Shown: one piece after another, positions 26,466 to 35,985 of the stretch
How positions within the stretch are numbered: position 1 is the first letter of the stretch
How the letters are laid out: each line of letters begins with the position of its first letter
DNA from: UBA4802 sp964509195
GTDB lineage: Bacteria; Spirochaetota; UBA4802; UB4802
DNA: 64,000 nt
Reading direction: 5' to 3'
Assembly (NCBI GenBank): GCA_964509195.1
Contig: CAZDWJ010000003.1
Span: 124,001 to 188,000, forward strand
Program-made: the position numbers and the translations under genes
The notes under the pieces: model-generated
The model's input: only the letters and a program-made list of their open reading frames with translations
Told to the model about the DNA's origin: nothing
The model's database searches: none

Positions 26466-26690
26466 TCACCCACCACCTATTTGGGGAAATATTGCAACAA
26501 CATCCCCATCCTTTACTTTATGATGCAATTCAGCATGTTTGCCATTAACCAGAATAACCAGTTTCTCTTTTTTTGAAATTTTCAATATTTTGCGGACGTC
26601 ATCAATGGTTAATGGTTTATCTATTTCAAAGTCTTTGACATCAAACCTGCCTTCCTGTAATGTTGCAAATAATTTTACAGTTATTTTCAT
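26466..26690 (-). CDS. MoaD/ThiS-family ubiquitin-like sulfur carrier
   Basis: 74 residues with the beta-grasp pattern (MKITVKLFATLQEGRFDVKD; LVILVNGKHAELHHKVKDGD; VVAIFPQIGGG) and the exposed C-terminal Gly-Gly needed for adenylation and thiocarboxylate formation. MoaD-like proteins of this type often accompany tungsten/molybdenum enzymes and supply dithiolene sulfur to the pterin. Its start lies one base after the stop of the preceding gene. The cluster AOR - accessory - MoaD supports a role in cofactor supply for the aldehyde oxidoreductase. Confidence 0.8.
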   Translation of the reverse strand: MKITVKLFATLQEGRFDVKDFEIDKPLTIDDVRKILKISKKEKLVILVNGKHAELHHKVKDGDVVAIFPQIGGG

Positions 26691-26691
26691 A

Positions 26692-27303
26692 TCAATTAAT
26701 CACTGTAACTGAAACATATATTAGATTATTCAGGTACGGTTTCAAAGTTGTGATGACCTCAGATAAAGCTAGTTGCTGGTTATTATAGCATATACTCTTT
26801 CTTTTAAATACATTTTTATTTTCTTTTATAAGCGATAGCAATGTGTTTCCATCAATATAGATACCTCTTTGTAAAAATAATACCGCTGTATCCGATAACA
26901 CAGTATTAAACAGCTTTATGGCTACCATGCCTGTCTTTTTACTAACAATGGAGTCCCTATCAGCTGTTGTAGCGTACGATATAGTATTACGAAAAGATTG
27001 AAATGGGCTATCGATTCGCATGACTGCTCCTACAAGCCCTGGCATAGCTCCAGATAAGGATAATGTTGAGCTGTCGCTAATAATGGTATTATCAAGATCG
27101 TCCACTGGTTTGCTGTCTAAAAACACTGTTTTTATATTAGAAATGATATATTCTCTATCCAGACCACATTGCATAAGAAATTCCATAACCGGAATGCCAA
27201 CTATTGATTTTACATAAAATCCTTTCTGTAGTACAGGATTAAATATATGTATTGAATGAAATGAAATTTTAAAGTCCAGCCCACCATATTTTTGTGATTT
27301 CAT
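26692..27303 (-). CDS. AOR-associated protein of unknown function
   Basis: 203 residues. The core VFLDSKPVDDLDNTIISDSS followed by TLSLSGAMPGLVGAVMR resembles a conserved hypothetical protein that occurs beside aldehyde:ferredoxin oxidoreductase genes in anaerobes; this is from memory of the neighbourhood pattern. The early part (HIFNPVLQKGFYVKSIVGIP) is strand-rich. No metal-binding motif or signal peptide is visible. It lies between AOR and a MoaD-like gene on the same strand and is separated from AOR by a hairpin. Its function is unknown; cofactor maturation is a guess. Confidence 0.6.
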   Translation of the reverse strand: MKSQKYGGLDFKISFHSIHIFNPVLQKGFYVKSIVGIPVMEFLMQCGLDREYIISNIKTVFLDSKPVDDLDNTIISDSSTLSLSGAMPGLVGAVMRIDSPFQSFRNTISYATTADRDSIVSKKTGMVAIKLFNTVLSDTAVLFLQRGIYIDGNTLLSLIKENKNVFKRKSICYNNQQLALSEVITTLKPYLNNLIYVSVTVIN

Positions 27304-27330
27304 TTTATTATCAGCACTTAATTTTAATAC

Positions 27331-27365
27331 AGAGGCAACCCATAGTATAATTACAGGTTGCCTCT
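27331..27365 (-). terminator. Hairpin between AOR and its accessory gene
   Basis: A perfect 10-bp stem AGAGGCAACC / GGTTGCCTCT with a 15-base loop, just after the AOR stop. The following T tract is poor (GTATTAAAATT on the minus strand), so it may only partly end transcription or may stabilise the AOR message. Confidence 0.6.
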
Positions 27366-27385
27366 TAATGTAATTTATTTATATT

Positions 27386-29122
27386 CTACCAGTTGAATAC
27401 CTGATCCAGTTCCTCATCTTTAACCTGGAATACAACATTATGCGGTGCTATTTTCTCTTTCCTGAAGTAATGTGGCAGTCGGTCATGTTCTTTAGTGAAT
27501 CCTGCACGTGTATTAAAATCCCTTTCCATCTTCAAGATCTTTTTGCCCAGTTCTACCACATCAGAATCTTTCAGATCCCAGCCATAAAAAGCATTGATTA
27601 AATCAAGCATAGCCTGGAATGTTTCAGGTTGATCCATAATTGCAAATGCAATAAACAGGCACATCCCGGTTGAATCAATTGCTGCAGTTGCTATCTGCAA
27701 ATTTCGTGAAAGCTCTATCTGACCTTCTGGTTTTAAGGGATCAACAAAACCACCTACTTTTAAGATGTTTGTTGCAATAGCATACCCGGCAGTATGGTCT
27801 GCACCCATTGTGCTAGTTGCATACGTCACACCAATTCCCTGAACTGCTCGTGGATCATAGGCAGGCATCGCCTGCCCCTTAACTACAGGTGCTCGTTCTA
27901 TGCCAAACGCTTTTGCAGTAAAAGCAGCACCGTTGCCAAGGATCCTGCCAAGCGGTGTACCCTTGCCAACTTCGTGGAGAAGTTTAATCGCTGCTTTTCC
28001 GTCGCCAAATTTAGCAAGGCCTGCTTCCATAGCAACAGCAATCGTTGCACCCATTTCAATGGTATCAAGCCCATAATTATCATCAAGGTAATCAAGAGTT
28101 GCTATCACATCTAAATCATCAATGCCACAATTTGCCCCATGTGCCCACACAGTTTCATATTCCGGTTGCTTTGAAACATAATTACCTTTTTTATCCACAT
28201 AGATGCCTGAACACCGTATCACGCATCCCCTGTGACATCCATGAGTGGCAACTCCACCACGTTTTGTTTCCGTTTCTGCCAATGTTTCACCACTTATTTT
28301 TGAAACACCTTCAAACTGCCCTTTACTAAAATTATTTGTAGGATAGGCGCCTGCTTCATTAATTATATTTGCCAGTACATTAGTTCCATATGCTGGCAAC
28401 CCCTGGCCTGTAACAGGGTGTTTCTTTAAACCATCCACCCATTGTTTATTAGCTTCTCTAAATTTTTCTGGATCTTTGGGTTCTCTGTTTTTAAGTCCCG
28501 CTTCATCAATAACGATCACTTTTATACCTTTAGATCCCATAACCGCACCAACTCCGCCACGTCCAGCATGACGTGTTGGTCTCACTTCCATATCGGTAAT
28601 AGCTATTGAAGCTGCTGACATCTTCATCTCACCCGCAGGGCCTATAGATATACAGGCAATTTTTTCACCATACTTTTTCTTCATTTCATCAATTAAATCA
28701 TAATTTGGAAGCATTTTAAGTTTATTATCTTTTTCAATGGATACACCCTGCTGATTTATAAATATCCTGTACAAATCATCACCAGCAGGTTTACCTTCAA
28801 GAACTATCGCTGCATACCCAAGCCGTGCTAAAGCCTGAGCAGCCTGTCCACCTGCATTAGATTCCTTAATGCCGCCCGTAAGAGGGCTTTTGCATCCAAC
28901 TGAAATTCTCCCACTCATGGCAGCTGCTGTACCGCTTAACAGACCTGGAGCAAATACTATTTTGTTTTCTTCTCCCAAAGCGTGGCATAAGGGTGGCACT
29001 TCTTTGGATATGATAGCAGAGGTTAATCCACGCCCACCTAAACCAGCATAGCTGCCTATTGGTTCCTCACGTACTTCAGGGCCGTTGGCACCACTCATGT
29101 TTATACGCAAAATTTTGTCCAT
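27386..29122 (-). CDS. Aldehyde:ferredoxin oxidoreductase (tungsten/molybdenum)
   Basis: Oxidises aldehydes to acids, or reduces acids, with ferredoxin, using a tungsto- or molybdo-bispterin and a 4Fe-4S cluster. 578 residues. N-terminal pterin-binding region (GLGGRGLTSAIISKEVPP, GRISVGCKSPLTGGIKESNAG), PTRHAGRGGVGAVMGSKG, and the cluster motif THGCHRGCVIRCSG with a later Cys in STGMCLFI. GVTYATSTMGADHTAGYA is typical of the catalytic domain. AGGAGG precedes the ATG. The neighbours are an AOR-associated unknown and a MoaD-like gene. The substrate is not readable; carboxylates or fatty aldehydes are plausible given the lipid context. Confidence 0.93.
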   Translation of the reverse strand: MDKILRINMSGANGPEVREEPIGSYAGLGGRGLTSAIISKEVPPLCHALGEENKIVFAPGLLSGTAAAMSGRISVGCKSPLTGGIKESNAGGQAAQALARLGYAAIVLEGKPAGDDLYRIFINQQGVSIEKDNKLKMLPNYDLIDEMKKKYGEKIACISIGPAGEMKMSAASIAITDMEVRPTRHAGRGGVGAVMGSKGIKVIVIDEAGLKNREPKDPEKFREANKQWVDGLKKHPVTGQGLPAYGTNVLANIINEAGAYPTNNFSKGQFEGVSKISGETLAETETKRGGVATHGCHRGCVIRCSGIYVDKKGNYVSKQPEYETVWAHGANCGIDDLDVIATLDYLDDNYGLDTIEMGATIAVAMEAGLAKFGDGKAAIKLLHEVGKGTPLGRILGNGAAFTAKAFGIERAPVVKGQAMPAYDPRAVQGIGVTYATSTMGADHTAGYAIATNILKVGGFVDPLKPEGQIELSRNLQIATAAIDSTGMCLFIAFAIMDQPETFQAMLDLINAFYGWDLKDSDVVELGKKILKMERDFNTRAGFTKEHDRLPHYFRKEKIAPHNVVFQVKDEELDQVFNW

Positions 29123-29430
29123 ACTTTCCTCCTGTATATTCTTTTAAAAATATTTTATGCTAACAATCATAACAAATAATATGTGCAATAAATATTAATT
29201 TAATGCAGAACACATCAGATAGGTAATCGGGATGTCCAAAGGATGAGAAGAGATATCTTTGCCAGGGACATAAAACAACTACTATTATAATATTGTGCTA
29301 GTATAAGTCAATTAAAAAATTAAAGGAATTATAAAACGGATCAAGTCCCAAATAGTGTGTAATCCTACCAGCATCATAAAAATCATTTACTGCTCCGATG
29401 ACTTAATTTATTCTACAGATAGATTTGTTC
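29123..29430. other. Intergenic region upstream of AOR, next to IS remnant
   Basis: 308 bases between the AOR start and the 3' end of a dead transposase. It presumably contains the AOR promoter on the minus strand, but I cannot mark clear -35/-10 boxes. No gene seen. Confidence 0.4.
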
Positions 29431-30044
29431 TTAAAATATCCCTGTCATCACTGCATATACGCTATATTCATTATTCAGGACATTATCCATTACTTTTGTC
29501 TTTCGCCTCACTTCTCGTATTACTCGCTCAATTAAATTAGTAGTACGTATCGTTTTCCGATGATCCACAGAAATAAATAGCGAAAGAGATTGTCTTTATC
29601 ACTCAGCAAGCATTCTATTGCTCTAGGTGCTATCGCCTTATACTCTTTACATAATGTTTCAATATACTGTTCTAATTCTACCCGTGTCTCACAATTTTAT
29701 AACCATTGTAATTTGGCCTTCATTTCCGCCCGCAGATTCTTGGGGCATTTCTTCAACACATTCTCTGTTTTGTGTACAACACAACGCTGTAATTTTTCCT
29801 CTTCATATAACGCTATAATTGAATGAATGGGTCCTCGTGTACCATCGGTGGTAACTAATTGCACTGCATATATAAATGTTTGCGTAATTGACCTATTATT
29901 CCACGCTATATACTCCCCTACTAACTTACGTACTGCTCGGCTGACATTGCCTCGTGATACCCCTGGCAATGTAATTCCTGCTTGCTCTAAACTGCGCCGT
30001 ATCTTGCGTGTTGAGAGACCATTGATATAAAGTGAACTTGCCAA
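29431..30044 (-). pseudogene. IS256-type transposase, C-terminal two thirds, frameshifted
   Basis: The longest intact piece spans 29697-30044 (115 codons) and ends early at KAKLQWL. Beyond it the homology continues in other frames: VELEQYIETLCKEYKAIAPR, then after a further shift VDHRKTIRTTNLIERV. At least two frameshifts separate the blocks, so no active enzyme can be made. Confidence 0.78.
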
Positions 30045-30095
30045 TAGGCTACCTTACCTATCTGCTATTCTGTTACTATTTTCCCATCACCTTCT

Positions 30096-30356
30096 CTATA
30101 TAATAGTTTTGCCTATGTTACCATCAATAAACTCATTAAATGCTTCCTCAATATATATTTCCAAAGTTCTTTGTACCATCGCCTTTAATGGATCTTTATA
30201 CTGTATAATTTCTTCATAGCGACGTACTAAAAAATCTTTCTTCCAATTATCCTCGCCATAGATACACTTTGATTGTAGCATTGTGCTTCTCCTGTAGTAA
30301 GTATTTTTGATTAAATCTTCATTATCTGGTGGGAATACAATGCTTCTTTCAAGCAT
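30096..30356 (-). pseudogene. IS256-type transposase, N-terminal fragment
   Basis: 86 codons. Only the second half (YKDPLKAMVQRTLEIYIEEA then FNEFIDG) is transposase-like. It then runs out where a functional IS256 enzyme would continue into its GxxRYxRxxxRxxYRNGY block. The first half (MLERSIVFPPDNEDLIKNTY) may be foreign or highly diverged. Confidence 0.55.
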
Positions 30357-30456
30357 CTTTTACACACTGTATGGGACGGAACCCAAAATCATTATTAATA
30401 TTTTCAATTATTATTTTTTTAACTTTTCATTCTAATAATTTAACCAGAATTTCTAC

Positions 30457-32472
30457 TCACGGCACAAAATAGCCTGCCCATTCAGTACCTTTTTGACCCT
30501 TATAGGTAACATTCACTATTAAGTCAGACCACCAGCTTTTTAATGACTTCATTTTAAACGTTGAATATATTACCACGTACCTATAGTCATTGGCATTTTT
30601 TATTCCATCATACACAGTACGTAATCCATCAAGTTCACTTCCCTTATAAATTGAACCACCTGTTTCTTGTGCTATCCGCATTAACAAAGGTGATTTTGTT
30701 TTTAACGTGAGAATATATATAGGAACAAAATGCGACTTTGCATAATCAATAATAAGGTCTGGTGAATATACTTTAAAATCTTTGTCTGCTGTTTCACCAT
30801 CCGTGATTAGAATTATACCACGACGCGACATTTCAGGCAACACATCACTTATTGCAGTATAAAGCGCTTTACCAATATCACGGCCTTTGCCGTAATCAAA
30901 AGCCTTGAGCGCTTTTAATGCCCTGCGTCTACTCCAATCATAGGGATTTGCAACCCACGTATCATCAGCAAAGTTTATTATTTTCAACTTATCGTTTTTA
31001 CGCATCTTTTGCAATACAAACTCAGCAAGCCATGGAACATCATTATGATAGTTCTTTAATGTACCTGATCGATCAACACACATTACCATTGAAGCTGCTG
31101 GCACCATATTTTTTAAGTAATCAGCACTTATATTGCTTATAGTTGCTCCATCTTCAATAATGGTAAAATTATCTTTTGTTAGCCCATAGATTGGTCTTCC
31201 ATAACGATCGCGAATGTTGCAATACACTGCAACTGTTGGAAATTTCTTTACATCAACATTGGTTACTTCAAGTTCAATGTTGCTTATCTGCTGTTGTAAA
31301 GGTGAAAAGACATATATTGCTTCATTTTTATTGCTGCAGGTATACACAAATCCGTTGTCATCCATCACGGCTGAAGTAAGATGGTAAAATTTCTTTTTAT
31401 CTTCCCAGCGTACAAACCACTGTGACTGCCCTGAGTCAAAATTATACATAAATAATCCTTTCTTTTCATCACTCACTGCCATGAGGTTTCTTTGAATAAA
31501 GATGCCACGTGGTACAGCAAACTCCGTAGGTGTAAAATTTTCTATAAAATTACCTGAATCATCAAATATAGCTATGCGTTTGTTATTTGTATCAGTTACA
31601 TACACGTTTTCCTGTCGCACTGCCACATCAGTGGGTTTGTTCAACTGACCTTCGTACTCACCATACTGGCCAAATGCCAGAATGTATTGTCCGTCAATAC
31701 CAAACTTCTGCACACGGTGGTTACCAGAGTCTACCACATATAATGAACTATCGCCACCAAAACAAACACCTTCTGGCCCATTAAACTGCCCCTCAGAATT
31801 ACCTGTACTACCAATTGTTTTAATGACTTTCCCTTCAGTGTTGATTATATATACTGTATTATTGGCAAAATCACTGACCGCTAGCATTCCTGCGCTATAG
31901 TCTACGCCATACAATTTTCCTTTAAGACTATAGGTTTTAGTAAAAATGCCTGCGCCGTTAGGGTCCAGTTTTACAAGCTTGCCATTTGAAAATGAGGTAA
32001 TATACATATTTTTATCGTTATCAATGGCAATATCAATAGGCGAGGAAAACCTAAATCTTCCAAGATCTACAGAGTAATATGCTGCACTTTCAATGAGTTC
32101 ATACGGTTTTTCAAGTGAACTGTAGAGGGAACTGCGGAAATTAATCATATCAATTTTATTTTGAATGAGCGGATTTTCCTTTGCAATATCAAGGAGGATC
32201 TGCCATTGTTGCAGGGCAAGATTTGTATAGCCAGCTAATTTATACGCACGTGCCAGATACTCATGCGCAGTGTAGTAATCAGGATACACTTCCAGTGCTT
32301 TTCGAAAAAATTCAATAGCAGCAAGGTAATGCATCTCATTAAAATGATACATTCCTTTCATCACTTCATTTTTTGCTTTTTGAAAAGTAGCAACCTGTTT
32401 GTCCAGCGGGACGCTACTATTGGGAAATAATGTAATGATTGCAACAATAAGAATTATTATTTTTCTATACAC
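30457..32472 (-). CDS. Exported TPR - NHL propeller - VWA protein
   Basis: 671 residues in three parts. A signal sequence (IIILIVAIITLFPNSSVPL) leads to a TPR region (residues about 35-110, HYLAAIEFFRKALEVYPDYY), then an NHL-type beta-propeller (about 135-390, repeats such as GPEGVCFGGDSSLYVVDSGN and KPTDVAVRQENVYVTDTNNK), then a von Willebrand A domain (about 455-640) with a MIDAS-like CVDRSGTLKNY and ITDGETADKD. Such proteins sit in the periplasm or on the surface and bind partners through metal-dependent adhesion. It is probably monocistronic. The three-domain order is unusual; partner unknown. Confidence 0.78.
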   Translation of the reverse strand: MYRKIIILIVAIITLFPNSSVPLDKQVATFQKAKNEVMKGMYHFNEMHYLAAIEFFRKALEVYPDYYTAHEYLARAYKLAGYTNLALQQWQILLDIAKENPLIQNKIDMINFRSSLYSSLEKPYELIESAAYYSVDLGRFRFSSPIDIAIDNDKNMYITSFSNGKLVKLDPNGAGIFTKTYSLKGKLYGVDYSAGMLAVSDFANNTVYIINTEGKVIKTIGSTGNSEGQFNGPEGVCFGGDSSLYVVDSGNHRVQKFGIDGQYILAFGQYGEYEGQLNKPTDVAVRQENVYVTDTNNKRIAIFDDSGNFIENFTPTEFAVPRGIFIQRNLMAVSDEKKGLFMYNFDSGQSQWFVRWEDKKKFYHLTSAVMDDNGFVYTCSNKNEAIYVFSPLQQQISNIELEVTNVDVKKFPTVAVYCNIRDRYGRPIYGLTKDNFTIIEDGATISNISADYLKNMVPAASMVMCVDRSGTLKNYHNDVPWLAEFVLQKMRKNDKLKIINFADDTWVANPYDWSRRRALKALKAFDYGKGRDIGKALYTAISDVLPEMSRRGIILITDGETADKDFKVYSPDLIIDYAKSHFVPIYILTLKTKSPLLMRIAQETGGSIYKGSELDGLRTVYDGIKNANDYRYVVIYSTFKMKSLKSWWSDLIVNVTYKGQKGTEWAGYFVP

Positions 32473-32556
32473 AGTGTAGCCTCTGAAACGTATTATGATA
32501 TTTATATAATTATCGGTATAGCAAGCAATATAAATGTATATTGCTTAATAATGCAA

Positions 32557-35382
32557 TTAATTTATATATGTGTAGGATAAAATCTGTTTCAAAAATTGTC
32601 CTGTATATGATTCTTTGATCTTTGCTACCTCTTCCGGTGTTCCTTCAGCTACTAGTTGTCCACCTGCATCACCACCTTCCGGGCCAAGATCAATTATCCA
32701 ATCTGCACACTTAATTACATCAAGATTGTGCTCAATAACTATCACCGTATTGCCCTTTTCCACCAGAGTCTGTAATACATCAATGAGCTTTTCTACATCA
32801 GCAAAGTGCAATCCTGTTGTTGGCTCATCAAGGATATACAGCGTGTTGCCAGTAGCACGTTTTGAAAGTTCTGTAGACAATTTTACCCTTTGCGCTTCGC
32901 CACCTGAAAGCGTTGTAGCAGGCTGTCCCAGCTTAATATACCCAAGCCCAACTCGTTTTAATGTCTCAAGCTTTGATTTAATTGAAGGAATATTTTCAAA
33001 GAATTCGTAGGCTTCATCAACTGTCATGTCAAGAACTTCGTATATATTTTTCCCTTTGTATCGCACTTCTAACGTCTCGTGATTATAGCGCTTTCCCTTG
33101 CACACCTCACAGGTAATATATACATCAGGTAAAAAGTGCATCTCTATTTTCTTTATCCCATCCCCCCAGCAGGCTTCACATCGTCCACCTGAAACATTAA
33201 ATGAAAACCTTCCCGGTTTGTACCCCCTAATTTTTGATTCGGGCAAGCTGGCAAAAAGCTCACGGATGGGAGTGAATGTACCGGTATACGTTGCAGGATT
33301 TGACCGCGGCGTTCTGCCAATTGGCGACTGATCAACATCTATCACCTTATCAATATGCTCAACTCCTTCAATTTTTTTAAATTTACCAGGATATTCCTTG
33401 CTGTGCATTTTTAACGAAGCAAGGACCTTATAAAGAATATCGATAATTAAAGTGGATTTACCTGAACCAGAAACCCCTGTAACACAGGTAAATACTCCTA
33501 GAGGGAAAGACACATCAATTGATTTTAAATTATTTTCTGCTGCACCTCTAATTGTTAAATATTTTGTTGCTTTCCTTCGCTGTGGTGGTACTTTGATATA
33601 CCGTTTCCTGCTTAAATATAATCCGGTAATGGATGACTCATTAAGTTCTATTTCCTGTGGTGTTCCCTGTGCTACAACATAGCCACCATCAAGCCCTGCA
33701 CCAGGTCCCAAATCAATTACATAATCTGATTCACGGATAGTTTCTTCATCGTGCTCAACAACAATAACTGTGTTGCCTATATCACGCAATTCCTTCAAAG
33801 TAGAAAGAAGCTTTCTATTGTCGCGCTGGTGCAGCCCAATGCTTGGCTCATCCAGAATATACAGTACCCCCGTTAAACCAGAGCCAATCTGAGTGGCAAG
33901 ACGTATGCGTTGCGCTTCGCCACCCGATAGTGTACCGGCGGCGCGGTCAAGCGTAAGATAATCAATACCTACATTTGCAAGGAATTGCAACCTAGCTCGT
34001 ATCTCTTTTAGTATCTGTCGGGCAATGGTCATCTGAGTTTCTGATAGCGATAGCTCATTGAAAAATTTCAAAGCTTCTTTAATAGACATCGCACTGATAT
34101 CAGCAATATTTTTATCAGCAACTTTTACTGCCAAACTTTCAGGCCTGAGTCTTTTGCCGCCACATACATCACATACACGATTGCGCATAAAGCCTTCCAT
34201 CCATTCGCGCATCTCATCTGATTGTGTTTCTTTGTAGCGGCGCATTAAATTAGGAATTACACCTTCAAACTCTTTGGTAAACCTGTACTGGGCTTCATAC
34301 CGCTCAATTGAATAGTCAAACTTTTTGCCATTGGAACCATACAAAACAATATTCTGAATCTGTTTTGGCAATTTCCTCCACGGCGTATAAGGATCAAACT
34401 TTAGACTTCGTGCCAGCGTCAATACCTGCTCTTGATACCAGTAACTTGTGGTCTTGCCCCACACCGCCAGTGCCCCATCCATCAAGGATTTATCAGGATT
34501 ATCAATAATAAGTTCCGGATCAAACTGCATAATAAAGCCAAGACCATCGCATGTTGGACAAGCACCATAAGGGCTGTTAAATGAAAACATACGGGGCGAT
34601 AGCTCCGGCAATGAAACCTCACAATCAGGACAGGTCATTTTTGTGGAAATTAATTGTTCTTTATCATCTATAATCAAGACCACTTGCCCTTCAGCAAGCT
34701 CTATGGCATTTTCAATTGAATCTGACAACCGTGTTCTAATATTTTCTTTGAGTACTATTCTGTCGATTATAACTTCTATTGAATGTTTTTTGTTTTTATC
34801 AATTGTAATTTCATCATCCAGTGAATATACCTGACCATCAACACGAACCCGGGAGTATCCCTGTTGACAAAATTTTTCAAACATGTCCTGATACATGCCT
34901 TTTCGACCGCGCACCACAGGTGCTAGTATCTGTAATTTTGTACCAGCATTATGCGTAAGTACATTCTCAACAATCTGGTCAATAGTTTGTGATGTTATGG
35001 GCTTTGAGCACTTATAACAGTAAGGTACTCCCACCCGCGCAAAGAGCAAACGCAGGTAATCGTGTATTTCAGTAACAGTGCCAACTGTTGAACGCGGATT
35101 GCGGTGTGTTGTTTTTTGTTCAATAGATATAGCCGGAGAAAGCCCTTCAATAAGGTCAACATCAGGTTTTTCCATCTGCCCTAAAAATTGCCTGGCATAA
35201 GCTGATAGGGACTCAACATACCTGCGTTGACCTTCAGCATAAATGGTATCAAAAGCCAGCGAAGACTTTCCAGAGCCAGAAAGTCCTGTGATAACAACTA
35301 ATTTTTCACGCGGGATATCAATAGATATGTTTTTTAAATTGTGCTCGCGGGCACCCTTAATGCGAATATATTGCTGACTCAT
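32557..35382 (-). CDS. uvrA: Excinuclease ABC subunit A
   Basis: Damage-recognition ATPase of nucleotide excision repair; with UvrB it scans DNA and hands lesions over for incision by UvrC. 941 residues, the usual length. Two ABC cassettes are seen: Walker A GLSGSGKSSLAF near residue 35 and GVSGSGKSTLI near 640, each with LSGGEAQR signatures and DEPSIGLH / DEPTTGLH. Zinc-binding modules: CYKCSKP, CPDCEVS, CDVCGGKR and CEACWGDGIKK...CEVCKGKRYN. Its ATG overlaps the stop of the upstream zinc-ribbon gene by four bases, so they are translationally coupled. Confidence 0.97.
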   Translation of the reverse strand: MSQQYIRIKGAREHNLKNISIDIPREKLVVITGLSGSGKSSLAFDTIYAEGQRRYVESLSAYARQFLGQMEKPDVDLIEGLSPAISIEQKTTHRNPRSTVGTVTEIHDYLRLLFARVGVPYCYKCSKPITSQTIDQIVENVLTHNAGTKLQILAPVVRGRKGMYQDMFEKFCQQGYSRVRVDGQVYSLDDEITIDKNKKHSIEVIIDRIVLKENIRTRLSDSIENAIELAEGQVVLIIDDKEQLISTKMTCPDCEVSLPELSPRMFSFNSPYGACPTCDGLGFIMQFDPELIIDNPDKSLMDGALAVWGKTTSYWYQEQVLTLARSLKFDPYTPWRKLPKQIQNIVLYGSNGKKFDYSIERYEAQYRFTKEFEGVIPNLMRRYKETQSDEMREWMEGFMRNRVCDVCGGKRLRPESLAVKVADKNIADISAMSIKEALKFFNELSLSETQMTIARQILKEIRARLQFLANVGIDYLTLDRAAGTLSGGEAQRIRLATQIGSGLTGVLYILDEPSIGLHQRDNRKLLSTLKELRDIGNTVIVVEHDEETIRESDYVIDLGPGAGLDGGYVVAQGTPQEIELNESSITGLYLSRKRYIKVPPQRRKATKYLTIRGAAENNLKSIDVSFPLGVFTCVTGVSGSGKSTLIIDILYKVLASLKMHSKEYPGKFKKIEGVEHIDKVIDVDQSPIGRTPRSNPATYTGTFTPIRELFASLPESKIRGYKPGRFSFNVSGGRCEACWGDGIKKIEMHFLPDVYITCEVCKGKRYNHETLEVRYKGKNIYEVLDMTVDEAYEFFENIPSIKSKLETLKRVGLGYIKLGQPATTLSGGEAQRVKLSTELSKRATGNTLYILDEPTTGLHFADVEKLIDVLQTLVEKGNTVIVIEHNLDVIKCADWIIDLGPEGGDAGGQLVAEGTPEEVAKIKESYTGQFLKQILSYTYIN

Positions 35383-35663
35383 ATCTGCGTTACATTAGTG
35401 GAACCGCACATAGGACATATAATCTCCAAATCTTCAAGATCCTCATCTTTACGTTTTACTATCACATCTTCCCATCTGTAATCACAGTCATCACAGGCTA
35501 AAATGACAGCTATATGTTTTTCATCCTCTTCAATTTCATCTTCCTCAATTAATTCCTCTTCCTGCATTTCATCCTCAAGTAACTCTTCGTCATCAAACGA
35601 TTCTTCATAAAAATCATCTTCATACACTTCATCATCAAATTCTTTTTCAAAATCATTTGGCAT
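35379..35663 (-). CDS. Acidic zinc-ribbon protein coupled to uvrA
   Basis: 94 residues. Residues 1-48 are almost entirely Asp/Glu with aromatic residues (FDDEVYEDDFYEESFDDEEL), followed by a zinc ribbon with CDDCDYRW and CPMCGS pairs. The acidic tail looks like a DNA mimic or an interaction segment. The gene starts the uvrA operon: its TGA overlaps the uvrA ATG. This suggests a role in repair or in controlling UvrA, but nothing in the sequence proves it. I do not recognise a named family. Confidence 0.75.
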   Translation of the reverse strand: MPNDFEKEFDDEVYEDDFYEESFDDEELLEDEMQEEELIEEDEIEEDEKHIAVILACDDCDYRWEDVIVKRKDEDLEDLEIICPMCGSTNVTQI

Positions 35664-35985
35664 AATCTACACCCTCTTTAACAGATATTATTATGCAAAA
35701 TACTACTATCAATATATGGATAGTTTAAAAACTATCTAACAAAATTTTTTAAAAAACATAAAAATTTCGGTAATTACTGCTTATGATAATTATGAAAAAA
35801 AATTTTTTTGGTACATTAAAACTGCTACCATTCCTAAAATTAGCTGTAAAAAAACAGTAGCAACTGAACATCAACCTTGTGCACTACAATACAAATGTAA
35901 TGCAACCCATAATCAAAAATCAAGTAATGCAGTGTAACCTTTTTGTCAAAAAAGTTAGTATATGTAAAATGGTCAATAAAAAAAG
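35664..35985. other. Intergenic region upstream of the uvrA operon
   Basis: 322 AT-rich bases. No gene, clear promoter or LexA-type palindrome is seen. A short inverted repeat (AGCTGTaaaaaaACAGT) at about 35842 is too weak to call. Confidence 0.4.

Larger units (their letters stand above)
29431..30356 (-). mobile_element. Degenerate IS256-family insertion sequence
   Basis: Minus-strand pieces of one transposase can be followed from 30356 to 29431 in several frames. N-terminal piece: DPLKAMVQRTLEIYIEEAFN. Middle piece: SLYINGLSTRKIRRSLEQAG and CVVHKTENVLKKCPKNLRAE. C-terminal piece: TIRTTNLIERVIREVRRKTK ending in YSVYAVMTGIF. These are the landmark blocks of Mutator/IS256 transposases. About 100 residues between the first and middle pieces are missing, and frameshifts break the rest. 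I could not define terminal inverted repeats. Confidence 0.8.

Noticed and set aside
35664..35985. LexA box upstream of the uvrA operon
   Set aside because: I looked for CTGT-N8-ACAG and GAAC-N4-GTTC type sites and saw none.
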